NCBI GenBank assembly: GCA_002687715.1
Contig: NZBC01000070.1
Location: 1 to 35,740 of the forward strand
Length of the DNA: 35,740 nt
Direction of reading: 5' to 3'
Source of the DNA: Planctomycetota bacterium
Lineage (GTDB): Bacteria; Planctomycetota; GCA-002687715
Position 1 is the stretch's first letter. Every line of letters starts with the position of its first letter. The notes under the pieces were generated by a model. The model was not told the DNA's origin. It was given only the letters and a program-made list of their open reading frames with translations, and did no database searches. The translations under genes and the position numbers were made by a program. This document shows, one piece after another, positions 8,270-15,891 of the stretch.

Positions 8270-9019
8270 GTGCCGGGGTCCGACATCCGCAACCTGAAGG
8301 CCGTGATCGCGTATGACGGGACGTCGTACGTGGGCTGGGAGCGCCAAAAGAACGGGCTCGGGATCCAGGAAGTGCTCGAAGAGGCGGTCCATACCATCAC
8401 CCGCGAGCGCGTCGTGGTACACGGATCCGGGCGGACCGACGCGGGCGTCCATGCGTGGGGCCAGGTCGCGTCGTTCGCGATCCAGAACGACATCCATCCG
8501 AACAAGCTGCGGCTGGGTCTCAATGCCGTGCTGCCGCCCGACGTTGCGGTGCTGTCGATCGAAGAGGTGGCTCCGGAGTTCCATGCTCGCAGGAGTGCGA
8601 AGAGCAAGTTGTACCGCTACACCATCCTCAACGATCCGGCGCGCCGGCCGCACGCGCGCTTCACGAGCTACCACTTCCCGCAGGCACTCGATGTCGATGC
8701 GATGGCTCGGGGAGCGCGTCATCTCGAGGGGACGCACGACTTCTCCGCGTTCGCGCGGGAGGCGGACCGGAAGAAGACCTGCGTGCGGACCATCTTGTGT
8801 GCTCGGGTCCTGGCCGAGTCCCCGTTCGTTCACGTCGAACTCGAGGGAACGGGGTTCCTCTACAACATGGTGCGCATCGTCACTGGGACCCTGATCGAGA
8901 TCGGAACCGGTCGGCGGAGCCCCGACCGGATCCCCGAGCTCATTGCCGGAAAGGCGCGTGACGATTCGGGTTACACCGTGCCGCCGCAGGGGCTCGCCCT
9001 GTGCGTGGTCCGCTACTGA
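8270..9019 (+). CDS. truA: tRNA pseudouridine(38-40) synthase
   Basis: The 249-residue product makes pseudouridine at positions 38, 39 and 40 of the tRNA anticodon stem. The catalytic aspartate is D57 in GSGRTDAGVHAWGQVA. The conserved LYRYTILN segment, the FSAFA region and the C-terminal GTGFLYNMVRIVTGTL motif are all present, and the length is normal. The start is a GTG at 8270, two bases after the preceding stop; no ATG lies close to the conserved KAVIAYDGTSYVGW start. No Shine-Dalgarno is visible, so translation may depend on ribosomes finishing the upstream gene, an odd pairing of a tRNA enzyme with a secreted hydrolase. Confidence 0.95.
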   Translation: MPGSDIRNLKAVIAYDGTSYVGWERQKNGLGIQEVLEEAVHTITRERVVVHGSGRTDAGVHAWGQVASFAIQNDIHPNKLRLGLNAVLPPDVAVLSIEEVAPEFHARRSAKSKLYRYTILNDPARRPHARFTSYHFPQALDVDAMARGARHLEGTHDFSAFAREADRKKTCVRTILCARVLAESPFVHVELEGTGFLYNMVRIVTGTLIEIGTGRRSPDRIPELIAGKARDDSGYTVPPQGLALCVVRY

Positions 9020-9032
9020 TCGCGGATGTCGA

Positions 9033-9038
9033 TAGAAT
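9033..9038 (+). promoter_or_regulatory. possible -10 element for the hpf-yvcK-ptsHI cluster
   Basis: TAGAAT lies 58 bases before the hpf start, in the 77-base gap after truA. The same hexamer forms the -10 of the better promoter at 30376-30405. No clear -35 was found. Confidence 0.3.
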
Positions 9039-9096
9039 GAGGACTGCTGGCGGCGACGCTGGCCGATCGGTCCTGTAACCCCAGAGGAGACGGCTT

Positions 9097-9393
9097 TTGG
9101 AGATCACGATCACGGGGCGACACCAGTCCATCGACGATGCCGCGAAGGCGTACATGGAAGAGAAGCTGTCGCGACTGTCGCGGCTCTTCGATCGGGTCAC
9201 TGCCGTTCACGCGATTCTCGACTTCGAGCACGGCGCCCATCTGGTCGAGCTGACGGCGTCCGCGCCTCCGAACCATAAGTTCGTCTCCCATGCCGAAGGC
9301 AAGGACCTTCGCAAGGCGATCGACCAGGCCGACCACAAGCTCGAAGTGCAGGTCCGCCAATGGAAGGACAAGCTGGTCGATCACCACCCGTGA
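9097..9393 (+). CDS. hpf: ribosome hibernation-promoting factor, short form
   Basis: The 98-residue product is a short HPF/RaiA-family protein (EITITGRHQSIDDAAKAYMEEKLSRL ordering of beta and alpha elements). It binds the decoding centre of the 30S subunit and shuts down ribosomes in stationary phase or stress. It lacks the C-terminal dimerisation domain of the long form. It starts with TTG at 9097, supported by AGAGGAG at 9083-9089 with 7-base spacing. In proteobacteria hpf often lies near rpoN and ptsN; here it heads a cluster with yvcK, ptsH and ptsI, again linking it to PTS-type signalling. Confidence 0.93.
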   Translation: MEITITGRHQSIDDAAKAYMEEKLSRLSRLFDRVTAVHAILDFEHGAHLVELTASAPPNHKFVSHAEGKDLRKAIDQADHKLEVQVRQWKDKLVDHHP

Positions 9394-9412
9394 ACGCCTC
9401 GAGGTGAATGAC

Positions 9413-10414
9413 GTGCCAACGCCTCCATCAGAAGGCGCCACGACTGGGTCCAAACGCGTTGTCGTGTTCGGTGGCGGCACGGGCATTTCGGCGTCCCTTC
9501 GTGGCATCAAGACCCATACGAACGACCTGACCGCGATCGTCACTGTCGCTGACGACGGCGGGTCTTCCGGGCGCCTGCGGAAGGACTATCACATGCTCCC
9601 GCCGGGCGACATCCGCAACTGCCTCGTGGCTTTGTCCGATGGCGATCCGCTCCTCGGTGACCTGTTCAACTACCGCTTCGAGGATTCGATCCTTCGCGGG
9701 CACTCGTTCGGCAATCTGTTCCTGGCCGTGCTCACGCGCCTCACCGGCGAGTTCCGCGCCGCGGTGGAGCAGGCGCGGCGGCTGCTCGGTGTGCGCGGTC
9801 AGGTCATTCCCAGCACGGACACCCGCGTGGTACTGGTCGCGTCCCATCCGGACGGCACGCGGTCGACCGGCGAGCAGTGCATCTCGAAGTGCGGCAAGCC
9901 GATCACGGCGATGGAGCTGAAGCCGCCCCCCCCTCCCATCTCGGACGAGATCGCCGGGATCCTCGCGGAAGCCGATCTCGTGCTGCTCGGACCCGGGAGC
10001 CTGTTCACGAGCATCATCCCGAACCTCCTCGTCCCCGGGATGGCCGACGCGATCGAGGCCTGCCCTGGACTGGTCGTGCTCGTCGCGAACCTGATGACTC
10101 AGCCGGGGGAGACGGATGGGTTCGATCTACGCAACCACGTTCGGACCTTGAAGGAGCTCGGTGGACTCGAGCGTATCGACCACGTGATCGTGAACACTGC
10201 GCCGGTCGCGACCGAGGTGCGCGACCGCTATCGCGAGGCCGGCGCCGAGATCCTGGTCATCCCGGAGGATACGACGGAGCTGGACGGGACGCCGGTCGTT
10301 CCGGCCGATCTCGTGACGCTCACCGACGAAGGTATGCTGCGCCACGATCACGAACGTCTTGCGCTGGCCCTGTTGCAGATCGTCGTGCGCCCCCGCGAGG
10401 AGAGCGGCTCGTGA
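9413..10414 (+). CDS. yvcK: YvcK/CofD-like gluconeogenesis factor
   Basis: The 333-residue product belongs to the YvcK (UPF0052) branch of the CofD-like superfamily. In Bacillus these proteins bind UDP-sugars and are needed for growth on gluconeogenic substrates and for cell shape. Visible motifs are the nucleotide-binding VVVFGGGTG (about 16-24), TVADDGGSSG (44-53), GDIRNC (65-70), GHSFGNL (96-102) and LLGPGSLFTSIIPNLLV. The GTG at 9413 is preferred over an in-frame GTG at 9404 because GAGGTG at 9401-9406 then acts as ribosome binding site with 6-base spacing. The stop overlaps the next start as GTGA. Its usual Gram-positive neighbours rapZ and whiA are absent. Confidence 0.93.
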   Translation: MPTPPSEGATTGSKRVVVFGGGTGISASLRGIKTHTNDLTAIVTVADDGGSSGRLRKDYHMLPPGDIRNCLVALSDGDPLLGDLFNYRFEDSILRGHSFGNLFLAVLTRLTGEFRAAVEQARRLLGVRGQVIPSTDTRVVLVASHPDGTRSTGEQCISKCGKPITAMELKPPPPPISDEIAGILAEADLVLLGPGSLFTSIIPNLLVPGMADAIEACPGLVVLVANLMTQPGETDGFDLRNHVRTLKELGGLERIDHVIVNTAPVATEVRDRYREAGAEILVIPEDTTELDGTPVVPADLVTLTDEGMLRHDHERLALALLQIVVRPREESGS

Positions 10415-10695
10415 ACGATGCCGTCGTCTCGCGTTCGGTGGCGATCGTGAATGCGCAAGGGTTGCACGCGCGTCCAGCGTGCCTGATCGTCAAGACCGCT
10501 AATGGCTTCGACTGCGAGTTGACTCTCCACCTGGGTGGCGGGTCGGCCGACTGTCGCAGCATCATGGAGATGATCATGCTCGTGTCGCCCCAGGGCGCAG
10601 CGGGCCGGGTCGAGGCGAGGGGAGCCGGCGCCGAGGCGGCCGTCGAGGCGATCGCCAGTCTCTTCGCGGATGGGTTTGGGGAGGCTTACGACTGA
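10411..10695 (+). CDS. ptsH: phosphocarrier protein HPr
   Basis: The 94-residue product is the PTS phosphocarrier HPr. The phosphorylated histidine is H19 in NAQGLHARPAC. A serine, S50 in ADCRSIMEMIML, lies where HPr kinase phosphorylates HPr of Gram-positive bacteria and some proteobacteria, so dual control is possible. The GTG start overlaps the yvcK stop (GTGA) and its TGA overlaps the ptsI ATG (TGATG), so the three are almost certainly translated from one message. No sugar permease (EIIBC) is nearby, which suggests a regulatory rather than transport PTS; permeases could lie elsewhere in the genome. Confidence 0.95.
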   Translation: MNDAVVSRSVAIVNAQGLHARPACLIVKTANGFDCELTLHLGGGSADCRSIMEMIMLVSPQGAAGRVEARGAGAEAAVEAIASLFADGFGEAYD

Positions 10696-12434
10696 TGCGG
10701 CGTCTGCGTGGCAGTGTCGTCTCGGAGGGACTCGCGCGCGGCGAAGCGCTCGTGGTCGCGACGGGTGAGGTGTACGTTCCCGAAGGTCGCGTGGCCGAGG
10801 CGATGGTCGAGCGCGAGGTCCAGAGGTTCGACCGGGCCGTCGCGGCGACACGGCGTGACATCGAGGTCCTCAGGAACGAAGCCCGGCAACATCTCGGCGA
10901 GATGACCGAGATCATCGGGACGTATCTTGCGTTCCTCGGCGACGAAGCCACGCTCCTCGGACCCGTACGCCGACTGGTGCGCGAAGAGAGGTACAACGCC
11001 ACCTACGCGACGTTCCGGCGGTTCTCCGACGTGTCGAGAGAGCTCGAGGGCCTGCCGGAGCCGCTCCCGAGTCGCGTGCCGGACCTCGTCGACATCAAGC
11101 GCAGGATCATCGGACACCTGCGCGGGGGCCGCGGGCCCGTCGCGGAGCTGGAGCGCCTGCGCAGGAAGGTCGTGATCATTGCCGATGATCTCTCACCGAC
11201 CCAGACCGCCAAGCTGGACCGGGACAAGGTCCTCGCGTTCGTCACGGATCGGGGGGGGCCGGCGTCGCACACCGCGATTCTCGCTCGTCACCTCGGTATC
11301 CCGGCCGTCGTCGGCCTCGGCAACGTGACCAAGGCCGTCCGGAGCGGCGATCACGTCATCGTCGACGGAATGCTGGGCGAGGTCATCGTCACTCCGGACG
11401 ACGAATCGGTGCGCCAGTTCCAGTCCAAGTCGCGCAAGCTCGCGGCCAGCCGCAAGAAGGTCCACCTCGGGCACGGCGTCGCGCACACCCGCGACCGCAC
11501 CGAGATCCGCATCCTCGGCAACATCGACCGCGGTGAGCAGGTTCCGGCGCTCCAGGAGCTCGGCATCGAAGGGGTGGGGTTGTTCCGGACGGAGTTCCTC
11601 TTCCTCGGCCGGCGCATGCCCGACGAGGAGGAGCAGCGACTCCACTATGGTCGGCTCCTCGCGGACATGGCACCGCATCCCATCTGTATCCGGACGATGG
11701 ACTTCGGCGCCGACAAATGGGATCACCGCGTCGGGGGCCAGCACGAAGAGAATCCATTCCTGGGGATGCGCGCCATCCGACTGAGCTTCGCCCACGAGAC
11801 GCTGTTTCGAACGCAGCTCCGCGCGATCCTGCGAGCGTCTCCGGCCGGGAACTGCCGCATCATGTTCCCGATGATCATGGACGTGGGGGAGTTCCGCCGC
11901 GCGGTCGGCATCCTTCGCAGTGTGCAGGACGAGCTGCGGGCCGAAGGGCAGGCCTACGACCCGAACACCAAGATTGGCGCGATGATCGAGGTCCCCTCCG
12001 CGGCGCTGACGGTCGAGAACCTCCTGCGGGAGGTCGACTTCCTGAGCCTCGGAACGAACGACCTGACCCAGTACACGCTGGCCGTCGACCGTACGAATCC
12101 CCTCGTCGCGAATCTGTTCGACCCGCATCACCCGTCTGTGTTGCGCCTGATCTCCGACACCTCGGAAGCGTGTCTGCGGGTGGGGTGCCCGCTCAGTGCG
12201 TGCGGTGAGATGGCCGGGACGTCCGACTACACGCCGGTCCTGATCGGTCTCGGATTGACCACTCTCAGCATGGCGTCCCGCCGCGTCCCGCTGGTCGTCC
12301 CGCGCATCGCCAAGCTGCACCTCGCGGAGTGCCGCGACCTCGCGCAGGCCATGCTCGCTGCCGACGACGCGGCCCACGCCCGCCGACTGCTCGACGACTT
12401 CCATCGGAAGGCCTCGACCCGCTCTCGGCGCTAG
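10695..12434 (+). CDS. ptsI: PTS enzyme I (phosphoenolpyruvate-protein phosphotransferase)
   Basis: The 579-residue product takes phosphate from phosphoenolpyruvate and passes it to HPr. It has the HPr-binding N-terminal domain, the swivelling phosphohistidine domain with H192 in RGGPASHTAILARHLGIPAV, and the PEP-binding barrel. Barrel motifs are GVGLFRTEFLF, the LGTNDLTQYTLAVDR segment, and the active-site cysteine in LSACGEMAG. Length is normal for the family. It lacks GAF or EIIA fusions, so it is the plain type rather than nitrogen-PTS PtsP. It ends the cluster; a hairpin in the intergenic repeat just downstream can terminate transcription. Confidence 0.96.
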   Translation: MRRLRGSVVSEGLARGEALVVATGEVYVPEGRVAEAMVEREVQRFDRAVAATRRDIEVLRNEARQHLGEMTEIIGTYLAFLGDEATLLGPVRRLVREERYNATYATFRRFSDVSRELEGLPEPLPSRVPDLVDIKRRIIGHLRGGRGPVAELERLRRKVVIIADDLSPTQTAKLDRDKVLAFVTDRGGPASHTAILARHLGIPAVVGLGNVTKAVRSGDHVIVDGMLGEVIVTPDDESVRQFQSKSRKLAASRKKVHLGHGVAHTRDRTEIRILGNIDRGEQVPALQELGIEGVGLFRTEFLFLGRRMPDEEEQRLHYGRLLADMAPHPICIRTMDFGADKWDHRVGGQHEENPFLGMRAIRLSFAHETLFRTQLRAILRASPAGNCRIMFPMIMDVGEFRRAVGILRSVQDELRAEGQAYDPNTKIGAMIEVPSAALTVENLLREVDFLSLGTNDLTQYTLAVDRTNPLVANLFDPHHPSVLRLISDTSEACLRVGCPLSACGEMAGTSDYTPVLIGLGLTTLSMASRRVPLVVPRIAKLHLAECRDLAQAMLAADDAAHARRLLDDFHRKASTRSRR

Positions 12435-12445
12435 CCCGGAGAATC

Positions 12446-12466
12446 GGTCCGCCGGGAGGGCGGACC
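12446..12466 (+). terminator. hairpin after ptsI
   Basis: GGTCCGCC and GGCGGACC form a perfect 8-bp stem around a 5-base loop (GGGAG), 12 bases after the ptsI stop. There is no T-run. It overlaps the start of dispersed repeat copy A and lies between convergent genes, so it could serve both strands. Confidence 0.45.
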
Positions 12467-12530
12467 TCCGAAGCGTGCGAATCAACCTGCTCTGCCGTCA
12501 GCGCGGACCTGGAGGTCCGCGCTCCCGAAG
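12448..12530. repeat. dispersed intergenic repeat, copy A (83 bp)
   Basis: This segment aligns without gaps to 25328-25410, with about 70 of 83 bases identical by eye. It fills most of the space between the convergent ptsI and thioredoxin/HEAT genes. It ends in a perfect palindrome at 12500-12523 (arms AGCGCGGACCT and AGGTCCGCGCT around GG). Confidence 0.75.
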
Positions 12531-12536
12531 AGCGGA

Positions 12537-13898
12537 TCAACGCCGGCGGAAGTCGAACCGCCCGGTGTCGGACGGGGTGAGTCGGCCTTCGTAGAGGTGC
12601 CCGTCCGGGAGCAGGGCGCGAACGAGCGCGGGGCCACGATCGTCGGGGTCCTGCTTGCCACTGCCGAGTCGGACCAGCGCCCACTCGCAGCACGTTCGCG
12701 CCAGGTTGCGCTCGGAGGCCAAGCGGCGGGAGAGTGGTCGTTGCCACCCCGTGATGCGACGGGCTCCGACCACGACGTAGGCGGCGCTGCGGACCCGTCG
12801 TTCGGACGCCCCGAGGCACCGCTTGAGGGCGTCGCGGAGGTCTGCGTTCAACGGGGTGGTCGTTGCGACGTACAGCGCGGCGATGCGACCGAGGTACTCA
12901 GTTTCGCGGAGCATGCGGGTCCCCCGCCTCTGCACGATGGCGGGGTCGATGGCGCACGCCGCGAGCGCACGGAGCAGGTGCCCCTGGACCTTCTTCTTGC
13001 GTTCCCGGCCGAGCGCGGCGGCGAGTGGGGCGACGCTCTTCGGCGAACGGATCTTGCTCAGCGCCACCGCGGCGTGGGTCCGCGTGGTCGCCTTGGACGA
13101 CTTCAGCAGTCGGGACAGCGCCTTGGCGAAGCGCACCTGGCGCGATTCGCCGACGATCATGATGGCCTCGAGTCGCAAGCGCGTCCCCGACCGCATCACA
13201 CGCTCGAAATGACGGACGACCAGTGCGTGGTCCATCTTGGTCAGCTCGTCGAGGGCTGCCTGGCGTTCGCCTGCAGTCCGCGACTTGGACTGTGCGATCA
13301 CGGCCTTCACGACGGGAGCGCGAGCCGGCTGGGCGATGACCCCAGCGTGGCGTCGCACCGCGTCGCGCATCATGTCGAGGAGCGCCGTGTGCGTGGGCAA
13401 GCCGGGGTGCCGTGCGAGGACCTGTTTGCCGTCGTGATGCACGAACAACACCTGCGAGCCTGCGCCGCTTTCGAGCAGCCCCCGTTGCTCGAGCTTCGTG
13501 ACGAGGTCCTGATGCGCGGCGCATGAGACGCCGGTGTAGTGCGGACATCCCGGCGGCGGGGCTTCGAGGCCGAGGGTCTTGGGCGGCCGTTCTTCGGTGT
13601 GATCGACGGGGCTCGCGGCGACGCACAGGAAGTGTCGACACTCCCAGCGCACGTCCTCGCGCCGCAGCGTCGCGGCGAGCGCGTCACACGGCGGGACGCC
13701 CGTCGTAAGGACGATCATCAGGGGCATTTCCGCTTCCTGGGCTCGCTTGAGGGCCAGGTCGAGCTCCGACTCCCATGGAACGACTCGCGTCCGCGGGTCA
13801 GCCTCCGGCCCTTGGCTCCGCGCCCCCGCGCCGAGCACCATCACCACCACCATGGTCCCGAGCAGACGCACGGCAAGCCCTCTACACCAGATCAGCAA
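12537..13898 (-). CDS. secreted thioredoxin-fold and HEAT-repeat protein, function unknown
   Basis: The 453-residue product begins with a hydrophobic signal sequence (about residues 8-28). Residues about 35-185 resemble the thioredoxin-like fold of DUF255-type proteins (LALKRAQEAEMPLMIVLTTG, LFVHHDGKQVLARHPG). The redox motif is degenerate: the usual CxxC position reads PPCDAL with one cysteine. Residues about 200-420 contain several HEAT-like helical pairs (AVALSKIRSPKSVAPLAAALG is one). The likely location is the periplasm, as a binding or scaffold protein rather than an oxidoreductase. It is 66 bases downstream of the phosphopantoate ligase gene on the same strand and might share its message. 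It is convergent with ptsI. Confidence 0.75.
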   Translation of the reverse strand: MLIWCRGLAVRLLGTMVVVMVLGAGARSQGPEADPRTRVVPWESELDLALKRAQEAEMPLMIVLTTGVPPCDALAATLRREDVRWECRHFLCVAASPVDHTEERPPKTLGLEAPPPGCPHYTGVSCAAHQDLVTKLEQRGLLESGAGSQVLFVHHDGKQVLARHPGLPTHTALLDMMRDAVRRHAGVIAQPARAPVVKAVIAQSKSRTAGERQAALDELTKMDHALVVRHFERVMRSGTRLRLEAIMIVGESRQVRFAKALSRLLKSSKATTRTHAAVALSKIRSPKSVAPLAAALGRERKKKVQGHLLRALAACAIDPAIVQRRGTRMLRETEYLGRIAALYVATTTPLNADLRDALKRCLGASERRVRSAAYVVVGARRITGWQRPLSRRLASERNLARTCCEWALVRLGSGKQDPDDRGPALVRALLPDGHLYEGRLTPSDTGRFDFRRR

Positions 13899-13964
13899 CT
13901 TCTCGGCCCCTCCCGCCGAGGAGCATCGAACCGACCTCTACCTCTTCGCTCCCGCAGGCGAAGA

Positions 13965-14711
13965 TTACGCGGTTTCCCGGATCGCACGCTCCGCCGCCGC
14001 GAGGCCACGGGCGTTGTCGAATCCGGCGGTGCGTGCCCGGAGCTCGTCCTGGGGGGCGTTGCGGTCCTCGCTCAGGAGGTCGGCGAGTCGGGGGAGCGCC
14101 CGCGTCAGCTCGTCCACGATCGTGACGGTCGCGCGCTGAGAGGTGCGGCTGAGCGGGTTGAGGTCGACCGTGATCACCTTGCGTCCGGAGGCAACGAGGG
14201 CCTCGCAGCGGTCACCGTCCTCGAGCGGCACGATGACGACGTCGGCCTGGGCGATGCCGCGGTCGTCCATGCGGGCACGAGCACTTTCGAGGCCGTCGAG
14301 GCGGGTGGTGGATCCGGGCGAGGACCCGAGGACGTCCTTTATCCCGGCTGCCGTCAGGTGATCGACGATGCGGCGGATGCGCTCCTCCGCGAAGTGGAAG
14401 AGGTTGACCTCGAAACGGAGTTCGGGGTTCTCGTCGGCAAGGCGACGGAGCTCTCTCGTCGCGAGCGCGGCGACGTTGCCGTTGACCGAGAGCACGGGGT
14501 GGACCGCGGTGCGGATGAGCGCGGACGCCGCCTCGAGGGCGCTATCGGCGAACGGGTGCGTGCGCTCGCCAAGGAGGTAGTCGAAAGCTTCCCCGCGTCC
14601 GTGCGCGATGAGCCCGGCCTCCGACGTGATTCCGAGGCGAACGCCGTCGACGACGAGCTCGCGGCGGCGCAGGGACGCGGCTCGCGGGGGGCTATCTGGA
14701 ATGTCGGTCAT
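13965..14711 (-). CDS. archaeal-type 4-phosphopantoate--beta-alanine ligase (phosphopantothenate synthetase)
   Basis: The 248-residue product matches the DUF137 family known from archaeal coenzyme A synthesis. That enzyme joins 4-phosphopantoate and beta-alanine with ATP to give 4'-phosphopantothenate, AMP and PPi. Family hallmarks are visible along the whole length: ITSEAGLIAHGRGEAFDYLL (28-47), VLSVNGNVAAL (73-83), EVNLF (101-105), GLESARARMD (140-149), then VIVPLEDGDRCEALV (159-173) and VITVDLNPLSRTS (179-191). Length is that of archaeal homologues. The ATG at 14711 overlaps the TGA of the pantoate kinase gene by four bases (ATGA), so the two are translationally coupled. The identification is by memory of the family; a similarity search should confirm it at once. 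Confidence 0.9.
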   Translation of the reverse strand: MTDIPDSPPRAASLRRRELVVDGVRLGITSEAGLIAHGRGEAFDYLLGERTHPFADSALEAASALIRTAVHPVLSVNGNVAALATRELRRLADENPELRFEVNLFHFAEERIRRIVDHLTAAGIKDVLGSSPGSTTRLDGLESARARMDDRGIAQADVVIVPLEDGDRCEALVASGRKVITVDLNPLSRTSQRATVTIVDELTRALPRLADLLSEDRNAPQDELRARTAGFDNARGLAAAERAIRETA

Positions 14712-15547
14712 GGGAGGGTCCGGGCCCCGTCGCGGTCGATCGGGCACGACGTCCATCCGTCGCCGGCGGCGGGGGAGGTGGCGATGACGGTGTGACCGAG
14801 CAGGGCCATTGATGCGTGACCGCCGGCGTTGCGCGTATCCACGATCCGGCGGCGGACGCCCGCATCGGTGAGCAGGCCCGAATCCTCCACGAAGGCGTGC
14901 GACCGATCCAGGATCTCTCCGACCGACGTCCGCTTGGCGTTGGCGCGGAGCCACGCCAGCGCGTCCCGGCCTGACTGTTCGAGCGCGCGCACCCGGTCCT
15001 CGGAGTCGAGGACGGACGCGGTGGACAGCGCTCGGGAGGCATGCCAGCTCACCTCGGTCTCGGGGACGTCGAGGCGGACACAGTCGAAGGGCCCGCCGTC
15101 GCCGCGTCGCCACACCACTCCGCCGACGAGCTGCGCGGCGACGTCACCGATTCCCGTCCTCTCCTGCACCTCGGCGACGTGCGCCATCATCCCGAGCTCC
15201 GCGCGGCTCCGGCCCAGATCGAAACGAGCATCGAGCGCCAGTGCCCCCGCCAGAACGCATCCGGCCGAGACGCCGAATCCGCAGCCGAGCGGGATCCGGG
15301 CCTCCATCTCCATGCGGACCGGCTCCGGCGCCAGCGCGTCCACCACCCGGCGCAGGGGTGGCATGGCGATCGTCTCCCCGTTCAGGACGAGCTCGGTCGT
15401 ACGCGCCGCGTCGCACCCCGCCGTCACGCCGTCGGCGAGCGTGATGGCGCATCCGCGTGACACGGTCGTCTCCGGACGATCACCCCGCATCGGCACGAAG
15501 AAGCACGTGATGCTCGCGGGGGAAAACGCGTTCGGGGAGATGGTCAT
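14708..15547 (-). CDS. archaeal-type pantoate kinase (GHMP superfamily)
   Basis: The 279-residue product matches archaeal pantoate kinase, which phosphorylates pantoate with ATP to 4-phosphopantoate, the first of two archaeal steps replacing bacterial PanC and PanK. Visible motifs are FSPASITCFFVP (8-19), SRGCAITLADGV (30-41), the GHMP ATP loop IPLGCGFGVSAG (85-96), AHVAEVQERTGIGDVAAQ (122-139) followed by GGVVWRR, and the C-terminal GGHASMALLGHTV. It is not a homoserine or mevalonate kinase: the SITxFFVP start and the EVQERTGIGDVAAQ segment are those of pantoate kinases. No Shine-Dalgarno is evident before the ATG at 15547. The stop overlaps the start of the ligase gene. Confidence 0.9.
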   Translation of the reverse strand: MTISPNAFSPASITCFFVPMRGDRPETTVSRGCAITLADGVTAGCDAARTTELVLNGETIAMPPLRRVVDALAPEPVRMEMEARIPLGCGFGVSAGCVLAGALALDARFDLGRSRAELGMMAHVAEVQERTGIGDVAAQLVGGVVWRRGDGGPFDCVRLDVPETEVSWHASRALSTASVLDSEDRVRALEQSGRDALAWLRANAKRTSVGEILDRSHAFVEDSGLLTDAGVRRRIVDTRNAGGHASMALLGHTVIATSPAAGDGWTSCPIDRDGARTLP

Positions 15548-15891
15548 CGGAAAAACGGCTCGGGGACGTGGGGAAGCCTATCGCGCGACGGGTGTTGCGT
15601 CCCTGGACACCCATTCGGTACCCGCGCCACCCGTAACCTTTCCGACCCTCGGGGTTTCGGAGCGAAATCCGGTTGTTTCCGATTGCGAACGTCCCCGCAC
15701 GCACGCGTCGCGACAAGTCCTTGCGGGCGAGGGTTTCGTGAAACCGCCGCACGACCCAAGAGACGGTGTGCCTTCGGTTTCCGACCGATGCCCTAAAGCG
15801 CGTCGATGCGCTTCGACGATTGCATACACGGGATCAGGACTGCCGTCCATGGTCCCGGGTCCGGGGCTCCTTGCCCCGAGGAGTGATGCAC
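15548..15891. other. divergent intergenic region between the CoA genes and pilM
   Basis: This 344-base stretch separates divergent genes and should carry promoters for both. Short open frames on the minus strand here have no recognisable sequence. Visible structure is limited to small hairpins: AAGCGC/GCGCTT at about 15796-15813 and GTTTC/GAAAC near 15735. No convincing -35/-10 pair was found on either strand. Confidence 0.5.

Noticed and set aside
13539..14795. A 418-codon plus-strand frame opposite the ligase and HEAT genes
   Set aside because: The minus strand encodes a full-length conserved enzyme; the plus-strand translation is Arg/Gly/Val-rich shadow.
14708..15547. Homoserine, mevalonate or other GHMP kinase
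   Set aside because: The start ASITCFFVP and the EVQERTGIGDVAAQ segment are those of archaeal pantoate kinases, and the coupled partner is the matching ligase.
15480..15850. Small minus-strand genes upstream of the pantoate kinase
   Set aside because: Three overlapping short frames without ribosome binding sites or recognisable sequence; more likely promoter and leader DNA.
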